A DNA stretch of 64,000 nucleotides, taken from the NCBI RefSeq assembly GCF_041154745.1, contig NZ_AP031573.1, positions 4,712,001 to 4,776,000 on the forward strand, given 5' to 3'. A program made the position numbers and the translations under genes. This document shows, piece after piece, positions 36,458 through 44,824 of the stretch. Every line of letters starts with the position of its first letter. The first letter of the stretch is position 1. A model generated the notes under the pieces. It ran no database searches. It saw only the letters and a list, made by a program, of their open reading frames with translations, and was not told the DNA's origin. This DNA is from Flavobacterium sp. CFS9 (GTDB lineage: Bacteria > Bacteroidota > Bacteroidia > Flavobacteriales > Flavobacteriaceae).

Positions 36458-36767
36458 CATCCAACTTATCAACAAAATATTTATGGGTAAAAATACCTGA
36501 TTTTAAATAAATATATATAATATAATCGGTTTATTTTTAATTTTAAACTCTTTATAAATTAAAACGCGAAATGAATATAGTTGATAGTTTTCCTATGACT
36601 AAAAATTACAAATAAAATTGTTGATTTAAATTCATTTATAAAATATAGGGCATAAATTAAAATATGTCAAAGAACAAATATGATCTTAAACATCTATAGT
36701 CTACTTTGATATTTATATCAACATCATTTCATCAAATCTAAATAATTTTACAAAAAGGAATATTATA

Positions 36768-38606
36768 ATGAATCATTTAAATTTAGAAACCATCAATGAA
36801 TTAAAAAATCGATGGAAAGAGATAATGGCCATTAAAGAATCTAGAAGAACTCAAGAAGAAATAGTTAATGAGCTATCAAACTTAATTAAATTTTTAAAAA
36901 AAGATTTTTTTTTACCTTTTCTAACTCAGATGACAACGCATATTGATCAACGTGAAACTTCAGAGGTCTTTAAAAATTTGATGTCGCCGATGAAACAATT
37001 TGCATATCTAACAAATCTCTTTTTGCGTATACAAGTTGATGGTCAAGAAGATAATTTTTCAAAAGAAGAATGGCAAAAAATCACATCACTTTTAAATGAA
37101 GTTGAGATGACATATTTTGCAGATATTGGCTTCTATCATGAAAATATGACCAAACACCCCGATCTTGACAAAATATCTGTATCACTACAAACATTTCTTA
37201 TATATTTTGGCAATGCACAGCTTTCATACGATGAACAAACTATGGAAAGACTAACGAGACATTGTATGCCATTTGATAGTGAAATAAAAAATATATTCGG
37301 ATTTTCAGTTTCAGATTGCATTTTATTTTCTAATCATATAAAAAAACTAATAAACGAAAAATATACTTCGTGTCATTATTACTTACTTAATCAAGAAGAA
37401 TGGCCGAAATTAACAGAAATATTTATAGATAGAGGAGTAACTAATCCTAAAGATTGGTGGGATCAGCCCGAGTTAACATTATTAAAGAACTATCGTCTTT
37501 TACCAGGATTTATATTTATCCAAGACATACATGATATATCAGCAATTAACTTACCAGCCGAAACAATAACTAATTTAATAAATTTTTTATTGTATGATGA
37601 AAACAAGAAAAAGGGAGAAATTGTTTACTATGCTGATAAAAATCTTTTTTTTGATACACCACTTATAAAACTAAATAATGCCGAATATTTATGCCCACCA
37701 TTTAAATACTTAATTGAAAGCTTTTATAACAGAATTAATTTAAAATTATCTGAAATAAAAAAAGAAAAATATACACAATTTAGAAATCAGATATTGGAAA
37801 CGAAAGTTGAAGAGATCTTTAGAAAGTTGTTTGGTAAAGATGCTATAATTTTTAAATCATATTACGTTGATAATAAAAAATCTGAACAAGACATATTGGT
37901 AATATACAAGGGATTTTATCTTATAATAGAAATAAAGGATACTCTATTCAGAGCTCCTATGCGAGATCCTCTTAAAGCTTTTGATAAAATAAATACCGAT
38001 TTTAAAAAATCTATTCAAAAGGCATATGAGCAGTGCTTGAGAGTAGAACAAAAATTTGAAGAGCAAAAGCAATTCAAATTTTTCGATAGCAGAACAAATA
38101 AGCATTTATTTGAAGTAGTTCCAAGAAGAGTTAAAAATTATTTTTCAATAATAGTTACTCAATTCAAATATGGGAACATTCAAACAAATCTAGAAAATCT
38201 TCTAAACAGGGATACAGATGCAGTATATCCGTGGTCAGTCTGTGTTGATGATTTAGAAGCTTTTACACTTGCTCTAATAAAACTAAAAAAAGGCTTAGCA
38301 AAGACACAGTTCATAAACTATCTCACACACAGAGAAGCATATAACGAGCATTTATTATGCAGTGATGAATTAGAATTATGTGGTTTCTTCATTAACTCAC
38401 CAAAAGATTTTGAAAAATTTTCTATTCTTGATAATACTTTTAATGCAGATCCAAAAATGTCTGAATTATTTGATGCAGAATATAAAAATGGTTTAGGCTT
38501 TGACAATGAATTTGATATGGAAATCAAACGACATCGAAAGGTACCTAAGTATCAAAAAACATGGAAATTTGACATCGTAAAGGGAGCAGATTTTATTGAT
38601 TTGTAA
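36768..38606 (+). CDS. PD-(D/E)XK nuclease-domain protein, possible single-gene defence system
   Basis: The 612-aa protein is helical for its first 330 residues and was not matched to a family. From about 350 it has a restriction-endonuclease-like core: KVEEIFRKLFGKDAIIFKSY, then SEQDILVIY (Asp about 374) and LIIEIKDT (E-x-K about 387-389). The combination resembles NERD/Mrr-type nucleases, which cut DNA. A C-terminal region of about 160 residues follows. It is transcribed away from hamA; whether it belongs with Hachiman is unclear. Confidence 0.6.
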   Translation: MNHLNLETINELKNRWKEIMAIKESRRTQEEIVNELSNLIKFLKKDFFLPFLTQMTTHIDQRETSEVFKNLMSPMKQFAYLTNLFLRIQVDGQEDNFSKEEWQKITSLLNEVEMTYFADIGFYHENMTKHPDLDKISVSLQTFLIYFGNAQLSYDEQTMERLTRHCMPFDSEIKNIFGFSVSDCILFSNHIKKLINEKYTSCHYYLLNQEEWPKLTEIFIDRGVTNPKDWWDQPELTLLKNYRLLPGFIFIQDIHDISAINLPAETITNLINFLLYDENKKKGEIVYYADKNLFFDTPLIKLNNAEYLCPPFKYLIESFYNRINLKLSEIKKEKYTQFRNQILETKVEEIFRKLFGKDAIIFKSYYVDNKKSEQDILVIYKGFYLIIEIKDTLFRAPMRDPLKAFDKINTDFKKSIQKAYEQCLRVEQKFEEQKQFKFFDSRTNKHLFEVVPRRVKNYFSIIVTQFKYGNIQTNLENLLNRDTDAVYPWSVCVDDLEAFTLALIKLKKGLAKTQFINYLTHREAYNEHLLCSDELELCGFFINSPKDFEKFSILDNTFNADPKMSELFDAEYKNGLGFDNEFDMEIKRHRKVPKYQKTWKFDIVKGADFIDL

Positions 38607-38723
38607 ACATTATATATCATTTGTTCTATTACAGATGATTTATTAAGTGTAAATCTCACTATGTTTATTTAGGTAGCTTGTACCTAAGAATATTTGTAAC
38701 CCATTCAAAAATTTAAATAAAAA

Positions 38724-38979
38724 ATGTAAAAAACAAGAAACATTTTATTGATACTGAACTTTTTATATCTAATAACTTTTTTAAAAATAAAAACCTTGAA
38801 CGTTTAGCTGAATTCGGAAATTCAGAAACTATAAATTTATTCTTAACTGAAATTACAAAAAACAAGATATAAAGTAATATTCAAAGAGAATTAACTAATC
38901 GCACAACAAGAAATAAATAATTTAAGAAAAAAAAAAATCTAACAAAGGTAAAATTCTTAAAAATTTAGAATGGACTTGA
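38724..38979 (+). pseudogene. PIN-domain (DUF4935-like) gene remnant
   Basis: One frame reads NKKHFIDTELFISNNFFKNK, continuing LERLAEFGNSETINLFLTEI, which looks like the start of a PIN-type ribonuclease (HFIDT is the first acidic motif). The ATG at 38724 is immediately followed by TAA, a stop interrupts after ITKNKI, and the matching continuation (QQEINNLRKKK, then KGKILKNLE) lies in other frames around an 11-A run. The gene is clearly broken and its C-terminal half is absent. Confidence 0.5.
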
Positions 38980-38985
38980 TACCAT

Positions 38986-39046
38986 TTCTGCCACAAAAGC
39001 TAAGACGAAGTAACCAAAATCTGCCATTTTATTTTTTGTGGCAGAA
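38986..39046. repeat. 13-bp inverted repeat with related TCTGCCA boxes
   Basis: TTCTGCCACAAAA (38986-38998) is exactly inverted at 39034-39046. Two further related boxes, ATCTGCCA near 39020-39026 and GTGGCA at 39049-39054, lie in or beside it. The region is non-coding and lies between the defence cargo and xseB, so it could be a binding cluster or the edge of an inserted cassette. Confidence 0.5.
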
Positions 39047-39166
39047 TCGTGGCATTTGCAGTTTTAGCACACGATAAGCATAGTTAAATCAAGGCTTCAC
39101 TGCTTTAGGTTCGAAACTGTATACGATCACAGGACAAATACGCAATTTTTGTATGCTTGACTGTTT

Positions 39167-39376
39167 TTAATCCTTTGGATTCTCCATTCCGTTGATGATC
39201 TTGGCCACTTCAGCCTCTGTGGATTTAAGTTTTGCCTGACAGAACTCAATGAGTTCAGCTGCCCTTTTTACTTTTGCCGCAAGCTCGTCCACAGAGATGG
39301 TCTCGTCTTCCATTTCTTTTGCGATTAGGGCCAGCTCTTTAGCTGCAGCCTCATAAGTGAGTGTCCTTTCCATCAT
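39167..39376 (-). CDS. xseB: Exodeoxyribonuclease VII small subunit
   Basis: The 69-aa protein has the XseB pattern LTYEAAAKELALIAKEMEDETISVDELAAKVKRAAELIEFC, a helical hairpin that binds the large subunit. Length is normal. Its start overlaps the end of xseA by 26 nt, as expected for this pair. The DNA here is more GC-rich than the defence cargo next to it. Confidence 0.9.
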   Translation of the reverse strand: MMERTLTYEAAAKELALIAKEMEDETISVDELAAKVKRAAELIEFCQAKLKSTEAEVAKIINGMENPKD

Positions 39377-40787
39377 AATCTATTTTTTCATTGACCGTAC
39401 TTTTCAGTACGGCATCTTTTAATAGTATTTCTATTTCCTCTCCTTCTTGTATGTTCTCAGCTCCGTTTACAATTTGGTTGTTTTTCCGTATCACGGCATA
39501 TCCTCTGCTCAGCACATGCTGTGGGGACAGTAGTTTTATCGTTTTCTGGTAGTCCTCCAATTCAAGTTTGCGGCTGCGCAGATATTGATTGGTGAAGATT
39601 TTCAGGTTTGCTTTTAAATGCTGCAGATCGTTGTTTTTTTGTTGGATGATGCTCTGCGGCCGCTGAAACGTTTTTTGGGCAGTCAGCAGAAGAATCTGCT
39701 TTTCTTTTGCTAGCAGGTTTCGGCTTTCCTGGGAAATATGCTGCTTCTTCAGTATCAGTTCTTCCTTCTGCATGGAAATCAATTCCCTTGCATTATGGGT
39801 GACCAGACTTTTAAGCTCACTGAGTTCTTTGTAATGCCTCAGAAAAAGCTGCTGCGATTTGATGGCTATTCTCCTTTGCAGATCAAGTATATGCTGCTCA
39901 AAACTGCGGTTGTGCGCTATGATGAACTCCGCCGCCTTGGTCGGGGTTTTGGTGTGGGTATGAACCATTAGGTCGGTAATGCTCACGTTTTTCTGGTGGC
40001 CGATTCCCGTTATTACTGGGATGGGGAATTTGGCGACAGCCCTACCGATATTGTAATTGTCAAAAATCAGGAAGTCAGACTGCGACCCGCCTCCCCTTGT
40101 AATGACAATAGCATCATAAGGAATACCCGTATTGTAGACCTCAATGAGCTTGCTGAGGAACAGTTTGGCATTATTGTCGCCCTGGACAACAGTATGGTAG
40201 TCATCGATCTGGAAAACATATCCAAAATCATTGTGTTGCATAGTATGACGGAAATCCTCATTTCCGGCAGAACTGCTCGAAGAGATAACTGCAACCCTTT
40301 GGATTACCACAGGAAGTTTAAGACGGCTGTTTAGCGTGGAGTACCCCTCACCCTCTTTATGTATGAAATCATTCTCCCTTACTAGTCTGGCAAGCGTGGC
40401 ATTGCGCTGTTGTTCCAGGATACCGAGCATAAAATTGCTGTCGATATCCAGAAGGTTTACCGAAAGTCCGTAGAGCGGATGGTAGTCCACACTCAACTGC
40501 ACCAGCACATGCAGGTTGTTAGTGAAGCGTTGCCCGGTTGTGATTTCAAAATCAAGAATTCTCAGCGCACCTGCTCCCCAACTCTTACCCAGTATCTTGG
40601 CTGTGATCACACTGCTTGTCTCTGATTTTTCCACCAGTTCAAAGTAATGGATCTTTTTGTCTGCCTTGAAGGAATGATTAGTGATATCAGCCACTACCCA
40701 GTACGTCTGTCCCTTAAAGCGGGAATTGATCGTGTCCTGGATCTGGTCGCTCAGCTGTGAGAGTCTGATATACTGGTCTGATCCCAT
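39351..40787 (-). CDS. xseA: Exodeoxyribonuclease VII large subunit, mobile-element type
   Basis: The 478-aa protein has an N-terminal OB-fold (YWVVADITNHSFKADKKIHYFEL), the catalytic domain with TRGGGSQSDFLIFDN and GIGHQKNVSITDLM...TKTPTKAAEF, a long coiled coil (about 310-410) and a C-terminal tail (LSRGYAVIRKN). ExoVII degrades single-stranded DNA. The usual GHExD motif is GHQKN here, so the acidic residues in that motif are replaced, which may alter activity. It is paired with ssb and Pcf genes, suggesting a role in processing element DNA. Confidence 0.9.
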   Translation of the reverse strand: MGSDQYIRLSQLSDQIQDTINSRFKGQTYWVVADITNHSFKADKKIHYFELVEKSETSSVITAKILGKSWGAGALRILDFEITTGQRFTNNLHVLVQLSVDYHPLYGLSVNLLDIDSNFMLGILEQQRNATLARLVRENDFIHKEGEGYSTLNSRLKLPVVIQRVAVISSSSSAGNEDFRHTMQHNDFGYVFQIDDYHTVVQGDNNAKLFLSKLIEVYNTGIPYDAIVITRGGGSQSDFLIFDNYNIGRAVAKFPIPVITGIGHQKNVSITDLMVHTHTKTPTKAAEFIIAHNRSFEQHILDLQRRIAIKSQQLFLRHYKELSELKSLVTHNARELISMQKEELILKKQHISQESRNLLAKEKQILLLTAQKTFQRPQSIIQQKNNDLQHLKANLKIFTNQYLRSRKLELEDYQKTIKLLSPQHVLSRGYAVIRKNNQIVNGAENIQEGEEIEILLKDAVLKSTVNEKIDYDGKDTHL

Positions 40788-41118
40788 ATTGTTTTTAGGG
40801 TGCTGCTGTTGTTGTTCTTGTTCTTGTTTTCTTCTTCACCGCTAAGATAGCTATTCTCATGCGGAATCTCAAAAACACAAAAAAAGAGAACTGTTTTCCA
40901 ATTCAAAACGGGTTAAAAGGGCAGCCAAAGTAGTGCCCGCCCTCTCCTGCATGCGCATAACGGCCCCGGGCCGCCCTTCGGGACTTATAGCACTCCGGCT
41001 CGGTATCCGGACACTGATTCTTTGCTTTCTTTTTTCCCGTTTTTTCTTTTGAAAAATTTGCGTTGCGGATTACGGGGGAAGAGGATTTCAAATAAATATT
41101 CATTTAAAAATTTATGTC
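40788..41118. other. GC-rich non-coding leader between xseA and ssb
   Basis: This 331-bp divergent gap contains an unusually GC-rich core at about 40930-41010 in otherwise AT-rich DNA. It includes the palindrome CGGCCCCGGGCCG and directly after it a CCC-TTC-GGG hairpin. A 66-codon minus frame crosses it but looks like a by-product of the base composition. It may be a structured RNA leader, an origin, or a single-strand initiation or transfer site. Confidence 0.4.
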
Positions 41119-41502
41119 ATGGAAATCACAGGAAGAATCGTAAAGGATGCCACAGTTTTCAAAGTAAAAGAAAACCGTGAAGTGGTAAAGTTCTCTATAG
41201 CAGTTAACGACAGTTATAAACCTAAAGGAAGCAACGAAGTCAAAAAAATCGTAACCTACATCGACTGCTCTTATTGGCTCAGTTCTGGACTGGCGCAGTG
41301 GCTTCGCAAAGGCACACTCGTTCAGCTCTTTGGGCGCATCGGGATGAATGTCTATCAGAACAGGGAGGGCAAAGCCCTTGGTAGCCTTACCTTTCATACC
41401 TCTGATATTAAGATACTGGTGTTTGTGGGGAGCGAAAATGCAAAGCCCGCTCCTGCTCCTAAACAGTCTGCGGATGAAAATCCCGATGACCTGCCTTTTT
41501 AA
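41119..41502 (+). CDS. ssb: Single-stranded DNA-binding protein
   Basis: The 127-aa protein has an OB-fold (MEITGRIVKDATVFKVKENR, FGRIGMNVYQNREGKALGSL) and the acidic C-terminal tip DDLPF used by SSBs to bind partner enzymes. It coats single-stranded DNA. It heads a plus-strand operon of mobile-element genes and is divergent from xseA/xseB. It is probably the element-borne rather than the housekeeping copy. Confidence 0.92.
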   Translation: MEITGRIVKDATVFKVKENREVVKFSIAVNDSYKPKGSNEVKKIVTYIDCSYWLSSGLAQWLRKGTLVQLFGRIGMNVYQNREGKALGSLTFHTSDIKILVFVGSENAKPAPAPKQSADENPDDLPF

Positions 41503-41546
41503 TTCTTTTTTACCTCTAATTTTTTTACACGCCTAAATAAAACATC

Positions 41547-41906
41547 ATGAAAGCCTTTAAACAATCCGCGTACTCTCAGTATCGTGTCAGCGATACTTTT
41601 AATAAAATAATCCGCAGAAATATAAGTTCTTACAATGGAAAACCTAAAGCACAACTCAAAGCTTTCTTGCTTGACTTGCAGAAAGGTGGCTGTATCAGCG
41701 GGATGATTTCCGAGTTCATTTACCACGCCGACTGCAAAGCCTTTTACATCGAATATATCGATGACCTGGAGGGCATTCGCTCCGAACTCGAAGAAGCCAT
41801 CGGAGAGCCGATCGGGAACCGTTTCCAAAACCCGCACTACACCTTTATGTGCTGGCTATGTTTCGAGGAATACTGCTTTAATCTCTACACTAGAGTATTT
41901 GAATAA
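41547..41906 (+). CDS. Small conserved mobile-element protein (possibly DUF7222)
   Basis: The 119-aa protein (MKAFKQSAYSQYRVSDTFNK) is mixed alpha/beta and has the segment LLDLQKGGCISGMISEFIYHADCKAFYIEYIDDLE. I recognise it as a type found between ssb and pcfK in Bacteroidota elements, tentatively DUF7222. The function is unknown. It follows ssb by 44 bp. Confidence 0.6.
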   Translation: MKAFKQSAYSQYRVSDTFNKIIRRNISSYNGKPKAQLKAFLLDLQKGGCISGMISEFIYHADCKAFYIEYIDDLEGIRSELEEAIGEPIGNRFQNPHYTFMCWLCFEEYCFNLYTRVFE

Positions 41907-41932
41907 CCGTCTTCAATCTTAAATCACTTGTT

Positions 41933-42325
41933 ATGAAAGCTTCAGAACAATTCAAATCCGCTATCGAAAATTATCTCAGTACTTTGGCGCAAAGCGATGC
42001 TGTCTTTGCGCCAAACCTCGCCAAAGCATCTAAAAATATAGAAAGCTGTCTGCACTACATTTTCGCAGAGGTCAAAAAAACAGGTCTCTGCGCCTTTGAC
42101 AATCAGGAAATCTACGACATGGCGGTAAAATACTACACCGATGATACTATCGGCACGCCTGCTCCTATTACCTGTAAAGCAGTCGTTGACAAGCCCGCAG
42201 AAACAGATCTGTTCTCACAGCCTGAAATCCCCACTCCTCCTGTGCAGTATGCCGTCCCTGCTCCTGCTCCCGCAAAACAAAATGTAAAACCCGTACAGAC
42301 CACCTTAGCTCTTTTTGACCTATGA
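41933..42325 (+). CDS. PcfK-like protein
   Basis: The 130-aa protein has the PcfK-type helical N-terminus (KASEQFKSAIENYLSTLAQSD, IYDMAVKYYTDD) and a Pro/Ala-rich linker ending LALFDL. PcfK is named from the Enterococcus pCF10 conjugation region and is widespread on Bacteroidota elements. Its stop overlaps the pcfJ-like start by 4 nt. Confidence 0.8.
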   Translation: MKASEQFKSAIENYLSTLAQSDAVFAPNLAKASKNIESCLHYIFAEVKKTGLCAFDNQEIYDMAVKYYTDDTIGTPAPITCKAVVDKPAETDLFSQPEIPTPPVQYAVPAPAPAKQNVKPVQTTLALFDL

Positions 42326-43626
42326 TACCCAAAACCAATCTTGAGAAACAGCTTACTGCTTTAAGCATCTCTCTGCCGAAAATAAAACCCGAAGTTTACA
42401 CTTGGGCAGAAAAAAACATTTTCTTGAAATGGGGCGTTTTATCACGCTCCAAATTCTATTGTTTGGAGTGCGCCCACGTTTGGAAACCCACAGATCCAAA
42501 TACCTGCTCTGAATTTACAGCCTGCACCGCCTGTAAAGCAAAACTTAAAATACAACCTCATAATCAGGTGTATTTCAAAGAATTGGAATACTTCGCTGTA
42601 TTACAGACCTATGGAGGATTTCAGGTGGTGCGCATCATCTGCTCGCAAAAACACATGAAAAAGAACTGCGCCCCCACCTACTCTCATAGTGAAGTCATGC
42701 AACATTGGATCAACCCCAAGGGAGAAGTGCGCACGCTCTCAATGAGTGTCAACGTATTTGCACATGCCTGCGATGCTTGGAAATTGTATTCCTCGCTCGA
42801 AATCCGTCCAAAGGATTTCAGCCATAATGCCAAATACCGCATCAATCCCTACAAAGTATATCCGAATATAAAAGTGCTCCCGATCCTGAAAAGAAACGGA
42901 TTTAAAACTTCAGTGCATTCCATTGCTCCTCAAATTCTCTTTACCGCTCTTTTAAAGGATTCCATCGCTGAAACCCTCTTAAAAGCCAAACAGTTTTCAC
43001 TTTTGCAGTATTATCTCGGCGCATCGCGCCAAAACATCAGACGCAACTGGCAGGCAGTTAAAACGGTTATCAAAAACGGCTATGTAATAAGTGACATTAC
43101 TATTTGGGAAGACTATATCGAATTATTGCAGTATTTCAAAAAAGACTTGGACAATCCCCTGTACATCTGCCCTGCTAATCTTAACCAAGCGCACGACCTT
43201 TTGGTACGCAGAAAAAGAGAACTGCTAAGAAAGAAAAAGCTTCAAGATCTGCGCCTTGAAATCGAAAAGACGCAAGATCGATACACGAGCGATAAAAAAC
43301 GCTTTTTCGGGCTTCTTTTCAAGGAAAAGGAACTCCGTATCTCCGTCATTGAAAACGTCCAGGATTTCATGCAGGAGGGCGACGATTTAAACCATTGCGT
43401 ATTTACCAACGAATATTATGATAAAAAAGACTCCCTTATTCTTTCCGCTAAGATCTGTGGGAAGTCTGTCGAGACCATTGAAGTATCACTAAACCGAATG
43501 GAGGTGCTCCAGTGCAGAGGTATGAAGAACGAACCCTCCGGACATCATTCCCAAATCCTGCGTTTATTGAATCAAAACCTTTATCAAATCAAGGAGCGCA
43601 TGAAAAAGAAAAAAAAGCAATTATAA
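42322..43626 (+). CDS. PcfJ-like protein
   Basis: The 434-aa protein has a zinc-binding N-terminal region (CLECAHVW...CTACKAKLK), and the PcfJ C-terminal motif DFMQEGDDLNHCVFTNEYYDKKDSLILSAK with VEVSL-like and LQCRGMKNEPS segments. PcfJ-like proteins are found on conjugative plasmids and elements; their exact role is not known. It is the last gene of the ssb operon and is followed by a strong terminator. Confidence 0.85.
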   Translation: MIPKTNLEKQLTALSISLPKIKPEVYTWAEKNIFLKWGVLSRSKFYCLECAHVWKPTDPNTCSEFTACTACKAKLKIQPHNQVYFKELEYFAVLQTYGGFQVVRIICSQKHMKKNCAPTYSHSEVMQHWINPKGEVRTLSMSVNVFAHACDAWKLYSSLEIRPKDFSHNAKYRINPYKVYPNIKVLPILKRNGFKTSVHSIAPQILFTALLKDSIAETLLKAKQFSLLQYYLGASRQNIRRNWQAVKTVIKNGYVISDITIWEDYIELLQYFKKDLDNPLYICPANLNQAHDLLVRRKRELLRKKKLQDLRLEIEKTQDRYTSDKKRFFGLLFKEKELRISVIENVQDFMQEGDDLNHCVFTNEYYDKKDSLILSAKICGKSVETIEVSLNRMEVLQCRGMKNEPSGHHSQILRLLNQNLYQIKERMKKKKKQL

Positions 43627-43630
43627 ACCA

Positions 43631-43656
43631 AAGCCGATAAGGTATCGGCTTTTTTT
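43631..43656 (+). terminator. Rho-independent terminator of the ssb-pcfJ operon
   Basis: GCCGATA (43633-43639) pairs with TATCGGC (43643-43649) across a 3-nt loop, followed by seven T residues. Confidence 0.9.
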
Positions 43657-43676
43657 GTGCTCGAATAATACCCAAA

Positions 43677-43704
43677 AGCCCGCCGGCTTGACAGCCGGCG
43701 GGCT
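43677..43704 (-). terminator. Very GC-rich hairpin, terminator for the minus-strand gene
   Basis: AGCCCGCCGGCT (43677-43688) is exactly inverted at 43693-43704 with a 4-nt loop. On the minus strand the stem is followed by TTT, so it ends the 81-aa gene. The stem is nearly all G/C. Confidence 0.7.
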
Positions 43705-43733
43705 CGGTCAGTAAATATACTTGGAAGTTGGAT

Positions 43734-43979
43734 TTACTTAAAGGTAATGGCTTCGGCTAGGTTTTCCTGCTCTATAAAAGCGGCAATGTACTGCCTTACT
43801 TCACCTCGTTTCTCCAGTTCGGTTTCAAACGTATTGATATGAAAGTCCTCGTCCTGATCCACAATATGAATTATTTGAGTATATCCTTTTGAAATCAACC
43901 TTCCTTTGAGTTTAATAATGGTGTGCTGTAGTTGGGCATCCAAATCTTTTCTCACCTTTAATTGTATCACTTTTTCCAT
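43734..43979 (-). CDS. Small hypothetical protein
   Basis: The 81-aa protein (MEKVIQLKVRKDLDAQLQHT) appears alpha/beta, with an initial strand, a helix and a second strand (TQIIHIVDQDEDF), and is acidic at its C-terminus. No family was recognised. It has its own terminator, and a CAAAnnTA match at 44016-44023 could be its -7 box. It marks the last gene that seems to belong to the element. Confidence 0.55.
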   Translation of the reverse strand: MEKVIQLKVRKDLDAQLQHTIIKLKGRLISKGYTQIIHIVDQDEDFHINTFETELEKRGEVRQYIAAFIEQENLAEAITFK

Positions 43980-44131
43980 TGTGAAAGATTCATTCGTTTA
44001 TGTTCTATGGCATATCAAATATACTCCGAATTTTTAATTGTCTAATTAAGAATAACACTTTGCAGCATTTACAGCACCTAGACTTTTATCTTTGGTTTTA
44101 AAGTTTTATCTGTAAACTGATTACTCTTCTG

Positions 44132-44599
44132 TTATTCCCAATCTTTTTGTTCAATTACAATAATCTCGGGATTAATTAAATTGACTCTATATTTCAAATT
44201 ACTTGACGAGTATGCATGAATTTCATTATGATCAAATTCGATTTTATAAAATGGATTTGAATCTGTAAAAAAAAGAGCCCATAAAAAATCATTAGACTTA
44301 TCAGTGCAAGCTATAAAACCTTCATTTCCCATTCCTCCTTCACCTCCAAAAACAACATATTCATCCTTAATCTCTAATCTATTTGAAAAAACTTCAAAAC
44401 TTGTCCAAATATCAGAATTAAACTTTTCCAAACTTTCTACAGTTGTTAAACAAAGAGGCGATGAATAATAGGAAATATTATCTGTATTACTCACATTAAA
44501 ACTATTTAAAATTATAATTTCACCATTGTTTTTTTGCAAAGAATCTATTCCAATCAATTCTTCGTTTGACCAATGTTCCAATATGGTTCTATTTTTCAT
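44132..44599 (-). CDS. Hypothetical cytosolic protein, immunity-protein-like
   Basis: The 155-aa protein has no signal peptide. It is beta-rich with the segment VVFGGEGGMGNEGFIACTD and FLWALFFTDSNPFYKIEF, a pattern seen in several small immunity-type proteins of polymorphic toxin systems. The family was not named. It is a single gene beside a broken gene of similar size, fitting an accessory immunity cluster. Confidence 0.5.
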   Translation of the reverse strand: MKNRTILEHWSNEELIGIDSLQKNNGEIIILNSFNVSNTDNISYYSSPLCLTTVESLEKFNSDIWTSFEVFSNRLEIKDEYVVFGGEGGMGNEGFIACTDKSNDFLWALFFTDSNPFYKIEFDHNEIHAYSSSNLKYRVNLINPEIIVIEQKDWE

Positions 44600-44824
44600 A
44601 CTTCAAACTTTTTAATAACACAGAACTAGAGTTGGTTTTATACTACTCCTATTTCCTGGTAAATCTATTTTAAGCAAAACACATTTACTTTTAGACCTGA
44701 AATATAATTAGATTACAACTATAAACAAAAAACCACCTCAATACGAAGTCAGTTTTTTTCTTACTCTATTCTTTATCACGTTTATTAATACTCACAAACA
44801 AGATGTTCGTTATCAAGCGATTTT

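Noticed and set aside
38669..38687. Inverted repeat TTAGGTA / TACCTAA after the 612-aa gene
   Set aside because: The stem is 7 bp with no T tract, so it is not strong enough to call a terminator; its likeness to the TTTGTACCTC repeat is only partial.
39100..39130. tRNA-like T-loop sequence GGTTCGAAACT
   Set aside because: No acceptor, D-arm or anticodon stem could be folded around it, so it is not called a tRNA or a tRNA-end att site.
40903..41103. 66-codon minus-strand frame before ssb
   Set aside because: It crosses the GC-rich hairpin region and its composition follows that of the DNA; it is kept only as part of the non-coding region.
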